This document shows, one piece after another, positions 1 through 7,086 of a stretch of 13,991 nucleotides of DNA. Each line of letters opens with the position of its first letter. The first letter of the stretch is position 1. Under the pieces are notes generated by a model. That model was not told the origin of the DNA, did no database searches, and saw nothing but the letters and a program-made list of their open reading frames with translations. Position numbers and translations under genes: made by a program. The DNA is taken from NCBI GenBank assembly GCA_964641175.1, contig CAZXLJ010000086.1:1-13991 (forward strand), in the 5' to 3' direction. The stretch comes from CAYNST01 sp964641175. GTDB lineage: Bacteria; Pseudomonadota; Gammaproteobacteria; Pseudomonadales; Cellvibrionaceae.

Positions 1-225
1 CTGGTTAGGCTGCAGCGCCCGCAATCACAGCGCAACCAGGAGTAAATTCAGACACCCATGCCAGTGAACCCGGCCGCACCCCGTAGCTAACCCCGAAAGC
101 TTCCCCGGAGAGAGCTAAGCAGGACACCCACGCCGGCAGCGCTTTCGGTCGAACGTGCATAGAGATTTCATCGCTATAACTAACCGCTTTTCGGGTGGTG
201 ATTCGTTAACCGGTCAGACCTGTCT

Positions 226-231
226 TATACT
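226..231 (+). promoter_or_regulatory. Possible -10 box for the HD-GYP gene
   Basis: TATACT matches the sigma-70 -10 consensus at five of six bases and lies about 70 bases before the HD-GYP start. No good -35 is found 16-18 bases upstream; TTCGTT at 202-207 is the best and is poor. A TTGACT at 236-241 has no -10 at normal distance: TATATT at 252 is only 10 bases further on. This is a weak call. Confidence 0.25.
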
Positions 232-243
232 CATCTTGACTCC

Positions 244-270
244 GCTTTCACTATATTGGCGGGTGAAAGC
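244..270 (+). promoter_or_regulatory. Perfect inverted repeat in the HD-GYP leader
   Basis: GCTTTCAC (244-251) and GTGAAAGC (263-270) are exact reverse complements separated by 11 bases that include TATATT. It could be an operator overlapping an AT-rich promoter element, or an RNA hairpin in the 5' leader 15 bases ahead of the ribosome binding site. It is not followed by a T run, so it is not an intrinsic terminator. Confidence 0.4.
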
Positions 271-284
271 AGGGGTGAGCGGAA

Positions 285-290
285 AAGGAG
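285..290 (+). promoter_or_regulatory. Ribosome binding site supporting a TTG start
   Basis: AAGGAG lies nine bases before the TTG at 300. It supports that rare start codon over the next in-frame GTG at 327, which would cut into the DUF3391 domain. Confidence 0.7.
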
Positions 291-299
291 CAGCGTTTT

Positions 300-1700
300 T
301 TGGGTGTAAAACAAATAAAAATCGGCGTGTCTGACGTCACGATCGGGATGTTTATCTCGGGACTGGACCGGCCATGGACGCAGACCCCGTTTCCGCTGCA
401 GGGTTTTTACGTGCGCGATGCCGACGAAATCAAGCAGCTGAAAAGCTACTGCCGCCACGTTTATATTGATGTCATCAAAGGTTCCGGACCCGTCAAAACC
501 ACGCTGCAACGGGTGACCCCCGCTGAGCGGGGTTCCACCAGAGCTGCGCGCGGGGCACGGCAAAACACGGCCGTCAACACGACGCCACTGCCGGTGCGAC
601 CCAACGTCTATTCCGCCAGGGTAGTGCCTCTGGAGAAAGAGATCGGGCGGGCCCGGGAGCTGCATCGGGAAGTTTATGATGCGGTCACTGCGGTCATGAC
701 CCAGATCGATCAGGATCATCACAAGTTTCCGGTGGCCGAGACCAAGCGGACCGCCAGCGCGATGGTGGACAGCGTGTTGCGCAGTCCGGATGCCTTTACC
801 TGGCTTGGCCGGGTACGGGAGAAAGACCAGCACACCTACAGTCACGCAGTACGATCGGCCATCTGGGGAATACTTTTTGGCCGACATATCGGCCTTACCA
901 AAGCGGATCTGGATGTACTGGCACTGGGGCTGTTGCTCAAGGACATCGGCAAGACGCGCATACCACGGCATATTCTGGAAAAAAAGGAACGAACGCCAAC
1001 CGAGCGGGAAGCTTATGAAAAATTCGTCGACTACGGTGTAGAGATCCTGCAAAAAACGCCAGATGTACAGCCGCGCGTGATGTCGGTCCTCAAGACGCAC
1101 TGTGAACGGGTCAATGGCAGCGGCTTTCCGGAGCACTTGCGCGGAGACCGTATTCCGACTCTGGGCAAGATTGCAGGGATCGTGACCTTTTACGACGAGA
1201 CCATCAATCCCCGCGGCGAGATCAACCCCTTACCGCCTTCCAAAGCGGTGGCCCGGCTTTATGAGCTGCGAAACGTAGAATTTCAGGAAGATCTGGTTGT
1301 GGAGTTTATCCGCGCCATCGGCCTGTATCCGACCGGAACCCTGGTGGAACTTAATACCGGTGAAGTTGCGGTGGTGGTCGAGCAGAATTTCTCCCGCCGC
1401 CTCAAGCCCAAGATCATGATCGTCACCGACACATTCAAGCAGCGGCTGCCGCAGCCGCAGTTTTTCGATATGGCCGAGGATGCCCAGGAAAAACGCGAAA
1501 AGATCGAATCCGGTCGGGTCGAGGCCTGGGAGCTGGACCATTACGAGATCATCCACGATCTGGAGCCGGGCGCTTACGACATCAATATCGCCGCCATTCG
1601 TGATCAGTATATGGAGCAGCGGGTCGGCAACAAGCTGCTTTCATTTCTCAAGGGCAAGGGCAAACTTGCGGCGCTGTTTGGCAAAGGAAAGCCCGATTAA
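300..1700 (+). CDS. DUF3391 and degenerate HD-GYP domain protein
   Basis: This 466-residue cytoplasmic protein has no membrane segment or signal peptide. Residues 5-60 form a DUF3391 domain (GMFISGLDRPW, then TPFPLQGF), a usual partner of HD-GYP domains. An HD-GYP-like core spans about 178-300. Active members hydrolyse cyclic di-GMP using His and Asp metal ligands. Here H182, D215 and H267 remain, but the HD pair reads K214-D215, the HPxxG His is replaced (FVDYG, 242-246), HHE is H267-C268-E269, the DG of DGxGYP is N272-G273, GYP is G275-F276-P277, and the late Asp of the ADVYD motif is T296. I infer little or no phosphodiesterase activity and a possible ligand-sensing or scaffolding role. 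Residues 350-466 are unassigned with a Lys/Gly-rich tail. The start is TTG with a good AAGGAG. Confidence 0.85.
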   Translation: MGVKQIKIGVSDVTIGMFISGLDRPWTQTPFPLQGFYVRDADEIKQLKSYCRHVYIDVIKGSGPVKTTLQRVTPAERGSTRAARGARQNTAVNTTPLPVRPNVYSARVVPLEKEIGRARELHREVYDAVTAVMTQIDQDHHKFPVAETKRTASAMVDSVLRSPDAFTWLGRVREKDQHTYSHAVRSAIWGILFGRHIGLTKADLDVLALGLLLKDIGKTRIPRHILEKKERTPTEREAYEKFVDYGVEILQKTPDVQPRVMSVLKTHCERVNGSGFPEHLRGDRIPTLGKIAGIVTFYDETINPRGEINPLPPSKAVARLYELRNVEFQEDLVVEFIRAIGLYPTGTLVELNTGEVAVVVEQNFSRRLKPKIMIVTDTFKQRLPQPQFFDMAEDAQEKREKIESGRVEAWELDHYEIIHDLEPGAYDINIAAIRDQYMEQRVGNKLLSFLKGKGKLAALFGKGKPD

Positions 1701-2578
1701 ACGCGAACCTGCCCATTCACCCGCCCGACAGTCTCACCCATCCGCGCCATTTCGCCCGCTTTGCCGGTATTGAGCCATTCCATCACTTCATCGGGAAACA
1801 GCACGATCACGGTCGAGCCCAGAAGAAAGCGGCCGATTTCATCGCCCTTGCCAAAGCAGAAGGGCTCGGCCTTTTGATAGAGGGTATGACGGACCACGCG
1901 TTTGTTGGGCACTACCAGCCCGGCCCAGACGGTTTCGATGCTGGCCACGATCATTGCACCCACCATGACCACCGCCATCGGCCCGATCTCGGTATCGAAA
2001 TGACACACCACCCGTTCATTGCGGGCGAAAAGTTGCGGAACCGCCTCGGTGGTGGCGGTATTGACTGAAAACAGCCGCCCTGGAACGTGAGTCATCTGGG
2101 TCAGAGCACCGGCAAAAGGCATGTGAATCCGGTGGTAATCACGGGGGGTCAGATAGACCGTCAGAAAGCGGCCATCTTTGTAAATGTGGGCGGTGGAATC
2201 GTCGCAGGCGAGCAGCTCGCGCACCGAGTAGTGATGCCCTTTGGCCTGAAAGATGCGGCCCTCATCGATTTTGCCGATCTGACTGACGAACCCGTCAGCC
2301 GGGCTGACGATGGCGTCAGGGTCGGGGCTGATGGGGCGGGATTCGGGTTTGATCGCACGGGAAAAAAAGGCATTGAAACTGCGATAGGCCAGCGGATCTT
2401 CCTCAATCGCCTGACTCATGTCGGGCTTGTAATGATCGTGGAACTGACGAATAAACGTGTTCTTGATCAGCGGGATTTCGCTGTCGGCCAGCCAGCCGGC
2501 GCAGCGGGAAAGCCAGTGCTGGGGAGTAATGCGCTGAACTGCTACAAATAACTCATCTTTCATGGTCGGTGGAGCCAT
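1697..2578 (-). CDS. psd: Phosphatidylserine decarboxylase proenzyme
   Basis: Psd converts phosphatidylserine to phosphatidylethanolamine at the inner membrane, the last step of the main bacterial PE pathway. The 293-residue proenzyme carries the LGST self-cleavage motif at 253-256; in this family, cleavage before the Ser leaves a pyruvoyl group on the alpha chain. SPADG (92-96, D95) and HRIHMP (149-154, H152) match the other conserved catalytic positions. Its length is normal for the short proteobacterial class. Two starts are possible. ATG at 2578 is annotated; ATG at 2563 (MKDELF) aligns without gaps to the E. coli start as I remember it, and neither has a clear Shine-Dalgarno. It follows rsgA by 15 bases, so the two are probably cotranscribed. 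Its stop overlaps that of the convergent HD-GYP gene. Confidence 0.96.
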   Translation of the reverse strand: MAPPTMKDELFVAVQRITPQHWLSRCAGWLADSEIPLIKNTFIRQFHDHYKPDMSQAIEEDPLAYRSFNAFFSRAIKPESRPISPDPDAIVSPADGFVSQIGKIDEGRIFQAKGHHYSVRELLACDDSTAHIYKDGRFLTVYLTPRDYHRIHMPFAGALTQMTHVPGRLFSVNTATTEAVPQLFARNERVVCHFDTEIGPMAVVMVGAMIVASIETVWAGLVVPNKRVVRHTLYQKAEPFCFGKGDEIGRFLLGSTVIVLFPDEVMEWLNTGKAGEMARMGETVGRVNGQVRV

Positions 2579-2593
2579 CGCTGTCGTGTGAAG

Positions 2594-3601
2594 TTAAGAA
2601 GTAGGCGGCTGGATATTCACTTCGTCCAGATGATCCGCAATGATCCTGAAACTGTTGTAGCGCTCCCGGCGGATCAGGTTGTCCGCCAGCGCCGCCTGCA
2701 GCAGGCAACCCGGTTCCTGCAAATGCCGGCAGTTGCGAAAGCGGCATTGGCCCAGATACGGGCGGAATTCCCGGAACCCGTGAGCGACCTCATCTTTATC
2801 CAGATGCCACAGGCCAAATTCGCGGATGCCGGGCGAATCGATACAGTCGCCGCCAGCCGGAAAATGATACAGACGTGCATGGGTGGTGGTGTGGCGCCCT
2901 TTGCGAACCTGTTCAGAAAGTTCACCGATTTTAATGGACTCGTCAGGTAAAAGCGCCTGTATCAGCGAAGACTTGCCGACACCGGATTGCCCGACAAAGA
3001 CGCTGGTGCCGATTCCCAGCAGGGTCTGCAGGTCAACGACTCCCGCGCCGGTTCGCACGGATGTCTGCAGGACGTGGTAACCGAGTTCCCGGTACACACA
3101 AAGCAGCTTCTCGAGTTGTTCCGCGCCCGTCAGGATATCGGCTTTGTTAACCAGCAGAACCGCTTCGAACCCCAGATTCTCGGCCACGACCAGATACCGG
3201 TCAATCAGATTGGCGTGGGGTTCCGGCTCCGGCGCGATGGTGATCAGCATGCGGGTGACATTGGCCGCAGCGAGGCGCATTTTTCCATAGCTGTCGGGGC
3301 GGTGCAGCTCCGAGCGGCGCGGCAGCAGCGCGGTGACGATGCCGGTGGCTGCCGACGAAGACCGCCAGATCACCTGGTCACCCGCGACTATATCGCCGAG
3401 ATTTGCGCGCAGATGGCAGCGGGTGATAACGCTGGTAGCCGGATCTTCCACGTCTGCCTGGGCACCAAAATGACTGATTACCAGGCCGGCCTGCTCCGGT
3501 CCAAGATCACCCTCGGCCGCTTCGTCTCTGGCAGTCGTCGTGGCGCGACGGCGCTGCGCGATGCGGGCGGATTGATGTTGCGTGAGTCTACGCTTGGTCA
3601 C
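2594..3601 (-). CDS. rsgA: Ribosome small subunit GTPase RsgA
   Basis: RsgA (YjeQ/EngC) is a late-acting GTPase in 30S subunit maturation. The 335-residue protein shows the family's circularly permuted G motifs: G4 NKAD (152-155) comes before G1 GQSGVGKSS (204-212), with TTT (238-240) as G2 and DSPG (255-258) as G3. An OB-fold-like segment precedes them (about 38-100), and a C-terminal zinc site has C286, C291, H293 and C299. The basic N-terminus (MTKRRLTQHQ) is typical. The start is GTG; an in-frame stop four codons upstream (TGA-TTC-GTA-GAC-ATT-GTG) limits any extension, and no strong ribosome binding site is seen. psd follows closely on the same strand. Confidence 0.96.
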   Translation of the reverse strand: MTKRRLTQHQSARIAQRRRATTTARDEAAEGDLGPEQAGLVISHFGAQADVEDPATSVITRCHLRANLGDIVAGDQVIWRSSSAATGIVTALLPRRSELHRPDSYGKMRLAAANVTRMLITIAPEPEPHANLIDRYLVVAENLGFEAVLLVNKADILTGAEQLEKLLCVYRELGYHVLQTSVRTGAGVVDLQTLLGIGTSVFVGQSGVGKSSLIQALLPDESIKIGELSEQVRKGRHTTTHARLYHFPAGGDCIDSPGIREFGLWHLDKDEVAHGFREFRPYLGQCRFRNCRHLQEPGCLLQAALADNLIRRERYNSFRIIADHLDEVNIQPPTS

Positions 3602-3880
3602 AATGTCTACGAATCACTTGGCAAGTTATCGGAATGTCGAACGGTGAGTGTTGTTCAGGCTGCAACGGTAGTGCCTTTTTCAGTGAACGCAGGGTTCAGT
3701 TAACCGAGAAGTCCCTGCAGGTTCGCGGGAGACAGGGCCTCGGATCGTCACCATTGTGGCTGACCAGGGTGCAAGAGTATAGCGCCGCTGGAGTCGAGGA
3801 AACTGCTGAGTCGGTCCCGGCCGGACCCGAACGAACCAGACCAACCCGCCGGCAAGGCGCCGCCGGCAGTGAATCCGGAC

Positions 3881-3910
3881 TTGAACCGAAGTTCCGATGC
3901 AGGTCAATAT
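3881..3910 (+). promoter_or_regulatory. Candidate orn promoter
   Basis: TTGAAC (3881-3886) could be a -35 box, with a weak -10 CAATAT (3905-3910) 18 bases further on and about 25 bases before the orn start. Another weak candidate is TTGTGG (3754-3759) with TATAGC (3778-3783), also at 18 bases. Neither is strong. Confidence 0.3.
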
Positions 3911-3923
3911 GCGGGCAAATACG

Positions 3924-3930
3924 AAGGAAG
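3924..3930 (+). promoter_or_regulatory. Ribosome binding site deciding the orn start
   Basis: AAGGAAG ends five bases before ATG 3936. This selects the internal ATG over upstream in-frame ATGs at 3897 and 3909, and gives a protein with the same numbering as E. coli Orn. Confidence 0.75.
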
Positions 3931-3935
3931 TGACT

Positions 3936-4481
3936 ATGAAGCTCAACGAAAACAATCTGATCTGGATCGACCTGGAGATGACCGGCCTGGTACCTGAACG
4001 GGACCGCATCATTGAAATTGCCACTGTGGTGACGGATTCTCACCTCAATGTGCTGGCCGAAGGGCCTGTGATGGCCATATTTCAGCCTGACGAAGTGCTC
4101 GATGGCATGGATGAATGGAATACCAATCAGCACGGGAAATCCGGGCTGGTTCAGCGGGTGCGGCAAAGCACTTATGATGCGGCCGCAGCCGAGCGTCTGA
4201 CCATCGAGTTTCTGGCTGCCTGGGTGCCGCCTGGAAAGTCTCCCATGTGCGGCAACTCCATCTGTCAGGACCGCCGTTTCCTCGCCCGTTACATGCCCGG
4301 GCTTGAAGCATTTTTTATGTACCGCAATCTGGATGTCTCCACCCTGAAGGAACTGGCACGGCGCTGGGCGCCCGCGGTGGCAGAGGGGGTGAAAAAAACC
4401 AGCACTCATCTTGCCCTGGACGATATCCACGATTCCATCGCCGAGCTGAAGTATTACCGGGAGCATTTCATCAAGCTTTAG
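3936..4481 (+). CDS. orn: Oligoribonuclease
   Basis: Orn is a 3'-5' exoribonuclease of the DEDDh family. It degrades two-residue RNAs, including pGpG, the product of cyclic di-GMP breakdown, and completes mRNA turnover. From ATG 3936 the protein has 181 residues, equal to E. coli Orn, and the catalytic residues fall at the same positions: D12 and E14 (WIDLEMTG), D112 (CQDRRF), H158 and D163 (THLALDD). The C-terminus YYREHFIKL is typical. The start is chosen for its AAGGAAG and for the length match. It is divergent from rsgA and convergent with the MFS gene, so it is probably monocistronic. The last codons lie in a 22 bp tandem duplication that continues past the stop. Confidence 0.97.
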   Translation: MKLNENNLIWIDLEMTGLVPERDRIIEIATVVTDSHLNVLAEGPVMAIFQPDEVLDGMDEWNTNQHGKSGLVQRVRQSTYDAAAAERLTIEFLAAWVPPGKSPMCGNSICQDRRFLARYMPGLEAFFMYRNLDVSTLKELARRWAPAVAEGVKKTSTHLALDDIHDSIAELKYYREHFIKL

Positions 4482-4508
4482 CGGTGATTTCATCAAGCAT
4501 TAGCGATT
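4465..4508 (+). repeat. 22 bp tandem duplication at the orn 3' end
   Basis: Copy 1 (4465-4486) holds the end of orn including its TAG; copy 2 (4487-4508) follows directly. They agree at 19 of 22 positions, sharing ATTTCATCAAGC and TTAGCG. Copy 2 lies wholly after the stop, so Orn keeps its normal C-terminus. This looks like an old slippage or duplication event. I see no terminator in the following bases to 4557. Confidence 0.8.
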
Positions 4509-4557
4509 AAAGCCCGGAGCGTTATCAATTCCCAGCCGCTTATCTGACGAAGTGCGG

Positions 4558-5820
4558 TTAAATCCGGGTGCCGGAGATGTGCGAGCCACCTCCGCCGGAT
4601 GCTGCTTCTGCTGTGTCGCTGCTCGGCCCGCCAGCAGTCCTGGCGAGCAGCAGGGCAGCCATGGCTGCAAGCCCCAGAATCAGGAAGCCCGTAATCAGTG
4701 GATAGAGCGTGCCGTTAAACAGCTGGCCGACCAGGGTGCCGGCCAGGATCGATACCACCGACGAGACGGAGCCGATGATTGCAGCGGCAATCCCCGCGTT
4801 GTCCCCCATTGGCTCCATCGCCAGAGCATTGACATTGCCGAAGAGCAGGCCCAGGCAGAAGAACTGCACCGCGCCAAAAGTGACGAACATCCACAGCGCC
4901 GGGCTGGTTAAAACCTGAAGGGACAGCAGCACGACCGATGCGATCAGCATGGTAAACAGAGCGCGGATACAAATAGTCCGCATGCCGAAATGTTGTACCA
5001 GTCGCGAGTTCAGCAGTGAGGACACGCCGAGGGTCAGCGCCAGGCCTCCAAAGTACAACGCAAACTGATCGCCAACGTTATAAATGCTGTGGAAGATCTG
5101 CAGCGACGAATTCAGATAGCCCAGCAGGCTGCCGAACAGGCAACCCGCGGCAAGGGTGTAGCAAACCGTCGCACGGTGGCCGAGGACTTTTTTGGCGCCG
5201 GCTGCAATATTGGCGAGGGAGAACGGGATACGGTTGGCCGGAGGAAGTGTCTCGGGTAACCGGATGCTCACCCAGATGACGATGGCCAGCGCATAGACGA
5301 AAAACAGAACAAATATAAATCGCCAGGACGCCAGATAAAGCACAAGTTGTCCAAGACTCGGAGCCACGACCGGCACCATGATGAAAATCATCATGACCAG
5401 TGACATCACCTGAGCCATGGCGCGGCCACTGAAACGATCCCGGACGATGGAAATGGTGGAAACGTAGGGGCCGGCCACTCCGAGCCCCTGAAGCAAGCGG
5501 CCGCACAGCATCACGGTTATTGAATCCGCAAATGTGCATACCAGGGTGCCGGAGAGATAGAAAAGCAGGCTGAAATACAGTAGCCGTTTGCGTCCCCAGG
5601 CGTCAGACAACGGGCCACACAGCAATTGCCCCAGGGCCATGCCCAGAAAAATTGCACTTATGATCAACTGGGACTGGTTAGGGTGGGTCGTGCCCAGATC
5701 TTCGCCGATGATGGTCAGGGCGGGCAGCATGGCATCAATCGAAATGGCGACGATGGACATGCAGGCCGCCATCAGGGCGATGAATTCCTTGCCGGGCGAT
5801 GCGGCTTTGAATGCGGTCAT
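4558..5820 (-). CDS. Bcr/CflA-type MFS multidrug exporter
   Basis: This is a drug:proton antiporter-like protein of the DHA1 group in the major facilitator superfamily, predicted in the inner membrane. The 420-residue product has about 12 hydrophobic segments. The first starts near residue 13 and contains an Asp in SIDAMLPALT, as in Bcr-like proteins. The loop motif GPLSDAWGRKRL (69-80) is the MFS motif A, and GLGVAGP (112-118) with IVRDRF (125-130) is typical of the Bcr/CflA family. The C-terminal tail is Ser/Gly-rich and ends in GGGGSHISGTRI. Start ATG 5820 is chosen because GAGGAAG lies seven bases upstream and the first helix begins normally; a longer frame to 5898 has no such support. 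Substrate is unknown. It separates orn from queG, which are adjacent in related genomes as I recall. Confidence 0.88.
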   Translation of the reverse strand: MTAFKAASPGKEFIALMAACMSIVAISIDAMLPALTIIGEDLGTTHPNQSQLIISAIFLGMALGQLLCGPLSDAWGRKRLLYFSLLFYLSGTLVCTFADSITVMLCGRLLQGLGVAGPYVSTISIVRDRFSGRAMAQVMSLVMMIFIMVPVVAPSLGQLVLYLASWRFIFVLFFVYALAIVIWVSIRLPETLPPANRIPFSLANIAAGAKKVLGHRATVCYTLAAGCLFGSLLGYLNSSLQIFHSIYNVGDQFALYFGGLALTLGVSSLLNSRLVQHFGMRTICIRALFTMLIASVVLLSLQVLTSPALWMFVTFGAVQFFCLGLLFGNVNALAMEPMGDNAGIAAAIIGSVSSVVSILAGTLVGQLFNGTLYPLITGFLILGLAAMAALLLARTAGGPSSDTAEAASGGGGSHISGTRI

Positions 5821-5827
5821 GTAAAGG

Positions 5828-5834
5828 CTTCCTC
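5828..5834 (-). promoter_or_regulatory. Ribosome binding site of the MFS gene
   Basis: Read on the minus strand this is GAGGAAG, seven bases before ATG 5820. It sets the start within a longer open frame. Confidence 0.7.
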
Positions 5835-5866
5835 GAGCTACAGCGGAGGGTGCGTAAAGGTCGCAC

Positions 5867-5872
5867 ATGATA
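5867..5872 (-). promoter_or_regulatory. Possible -10 box for the MFS gene
   Basis: TATCAT on the minus strand matches five of six bases of the -10 consensus and lies 46 bases before the MFS start. No good -35 is visible, so this rests on one hexamer. The 150 bp gap from queG suggests the exporter could have its own promoter. Confidence 0.25.
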
Positions 5873-5970
5873 CGTGAGCCACGGTCCGGCGTCGTCATTG
5901 AGAGCGCTATAAGTCGTAACGGGAATGGGACCGCCGGCAGACAGCTAAACCAAAGGCAACGAGCCTGGGT

Positions 5971-7080
5971 TTACGTCCGCTTCAATTTGCGCCGGGGTTT
6001 GCGTTGCGGATTGCTGTGCTGGTCAAGAGCCCAGTCGATATGTTCCTGCACAAGCGGACTCGCAAGCGGGCGCTTGCGCTGGAGGGCGGCAATGATGCCG
6101 GGGTCGGAGGGGGCGTTGCCGAGTCCTACGGCCAGATTGCGCAGCCAGCGTTCGTATCCGATGCGGCGTATCGGCGAGCCGGCGGTGCGATCGAGAAATT
6201 CCTGCTCTGTCAGGTTGAACAGGCTGACCAGGTCGCTGTTGTGCAGATTGTGGCGCGGCGCGAAGTCCAGTTCATCAGTCGGTCTGGCGAATTTGTTCCA
6301 GGGACAGATGGCCTGACAGTCATCGCAGCCGAACACCCGGTTACCCATCGGCGCGCGGAATTCCTCCGGAATGGCGCCGTCGTTCTCAATGGTCAGATAA
6401 GAGATACAGCGGCGGGCGTCGAGCTCGTAAGGCCGCGGAAAAGCATCCGTGGGGCAAACCTTCAGGCACGCGGTGCAGCTGCCGCATTTGTCCTCCTGAG
6501 GGTCGACATCCACAGGCAGCGGCAGACTGGTATAGATTTCCCCGAGAAAAAACCAGCTGCCAGCGCTGCGGTTAATGATCAAAGTGTGCTTGCCCACCCA
6601 GCCGAGCCCGGCCTTGGCGGCGAGAGCCCGTTCCATGACCGGGGCGCTGTCGACAAAAGGTCGCTGGACGAGTTCGGAATCGCTCCCCGGCCGGGCGATG
6701 TCACGGATCCTGTCGGCGAGCTCGGCCAGGCGTTTGCGCATGAGCTTGTGATAATCCCGTCCAAGTGCGTAACGCGAGATATAGGCTTTTTCAGGGCTTT
6801 TCAGGATTCTTATCAGTTGTGTGTCGGCCGGCAGATAATTCATGCGCACGCAAATAACCCGCACAGTGCCGGGTAACAGTTGTTCAGGATGGGTTCTTTT
6901 ATCGTGATTCTGCGCCAGCCACTGCATCTGGCCATGATAGTTCTTCTCCAGCCAGGCCTGCAGGCGCGCGCCCTCTTCGTGCAGATGGATGTCGGTAATG
7001 GCGGCTTGCTGAAAACCGAGCTCATTGGCCCAGTTTTTTATCTGACGTGCGATTTGCGCGAGGTCGACTTCGGGATGCAT
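5971..7080 (-). CDS. queG: Epoxyqueuosine reductase QueG
   Basis: QueG is the cobalamin-dependent iron-sulfur enzyme that reduces epoxyqueuosine to queuosine in tRNA, the last step of queuosine synthesis. From ATG 7080 it has 369 residues. Two [4Fe-4S] clusters are indicated by CxxCxxCxxxCP (C199, C202, C205, C209) and by C225 with CDDCQxxCP (C252, C255, C259). VDSAPVMERALAAKAGLGWVG (143-163) is the conserved active-site stretch, with D144 the likely acid. The tail is very basic (RKPRRKLKRT). The frame is open further upstream to a TTG at 7128, but those 16 codons are the end of the adjacent miniature element and match nothing in the family, so they are left out. The ribosome binding site is poor: AGAGG, from the element end, is 13 bases away. 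Divergent from nnr, as in E. coli. Confidence 0.96.
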   Translation of the reverse strand: MHPEVDLAQIARQIKNWANELGFQQAAITDIHLHEEGARLQAWLEKNYHGQMQWLAQNHDKRTHPEQLLPGTVRVICVRMNYLPADTQLIRILKSPEKAYISRYALGRDYHKLMRKRLAELADRIRDIARPGSDSELVQRPFVDSAPVMERALAAKAGLGWVGKHTLIINRSAGSWFFLGEIYTSLPLPVDVDPQEDKCGSCTACLKVCPTDAFPRPYELDARRCISYLTIENDGAIPEEFRAPMGNRVFGCDDCQAICPWNKFARPTDELDFAPRHNLHNSDLVSLFNLTEQEFLDRTAGSPIRRIGYERWLRNLAVGLGNAPSDPGIIAALQRKRPLASPLVQEHIDWALDQHSNPQRKPRRKLKRT

Positions 7081-7086
7081 GGTATA

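Larger units (their letters stand above)
1..299. other. Non-coding upstream region with possible repeat block
   Basis: No convincing gene lies here. A minus-strand frame from 160 down to 5 is open (51 codons, ATG start), but it has no recognisable domain and contains a near-repeated segment: the 17-mers at 50-66 and 122-138 both read as variants of GACACCCAYGCC. A short inverted pair, CCGAAAGC (93-100) and GCTTTCGG (141-148), brackets the centre. This looks more like an intergenic repeat than a gene, though no second copy exists in the window to prove it. Positions 161-299 hold AT-rich promoter-like sequence and the leader of the next gene. Confidence 0.4.
3602..3935. other. rsgA/orn divergent intergenic region
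   Basis: This 334 bp spacer separates the divergent rsgA and orn. A plus-strand frame from 3634 to 3933 is open but has no recognisable domain, no ribosome binding site and odd composition, so I do not call it. A GC-rich imperfect hairpin (CCGCCGGC at 3846-3853 with GCCGGCAG at 3862-3869) has no T run. For rsgA, a weak -10-like GATAAC is seen on the minus strand about 25 bases before its GTG. No RNA gene was recognised. Confidence 0.6.

Noticed and set aside
1..299. Cyclic di-GMP or other riboswitch upstream of the HD-GYP gene
   Set aside because: I looked for the conserved cores of GEMM, cobalamin and TPP riboswitches and found no convincing match.
231..1136. Long minus-strand frame opposite the HD-GYP gene
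   Set aside because: The plus-strand protein has clear family motifs throughout; the opposite frame has none and reflects codon bias.
3634..3933. A 99-residue open plus-strand frame ending just before orn
   Set aside because: No ribosome binding site, no recognisable domain, odd composition. It spans likely promoter DNA of rsgA and orn, so it is most likely chance in GC-rich sequence.
4509..4557. Terminator between orn and the MFS gene
   Set aside because: Only an imperfect stem (CCGCTT with AAGTGCGG) is present, with no T run on either side.
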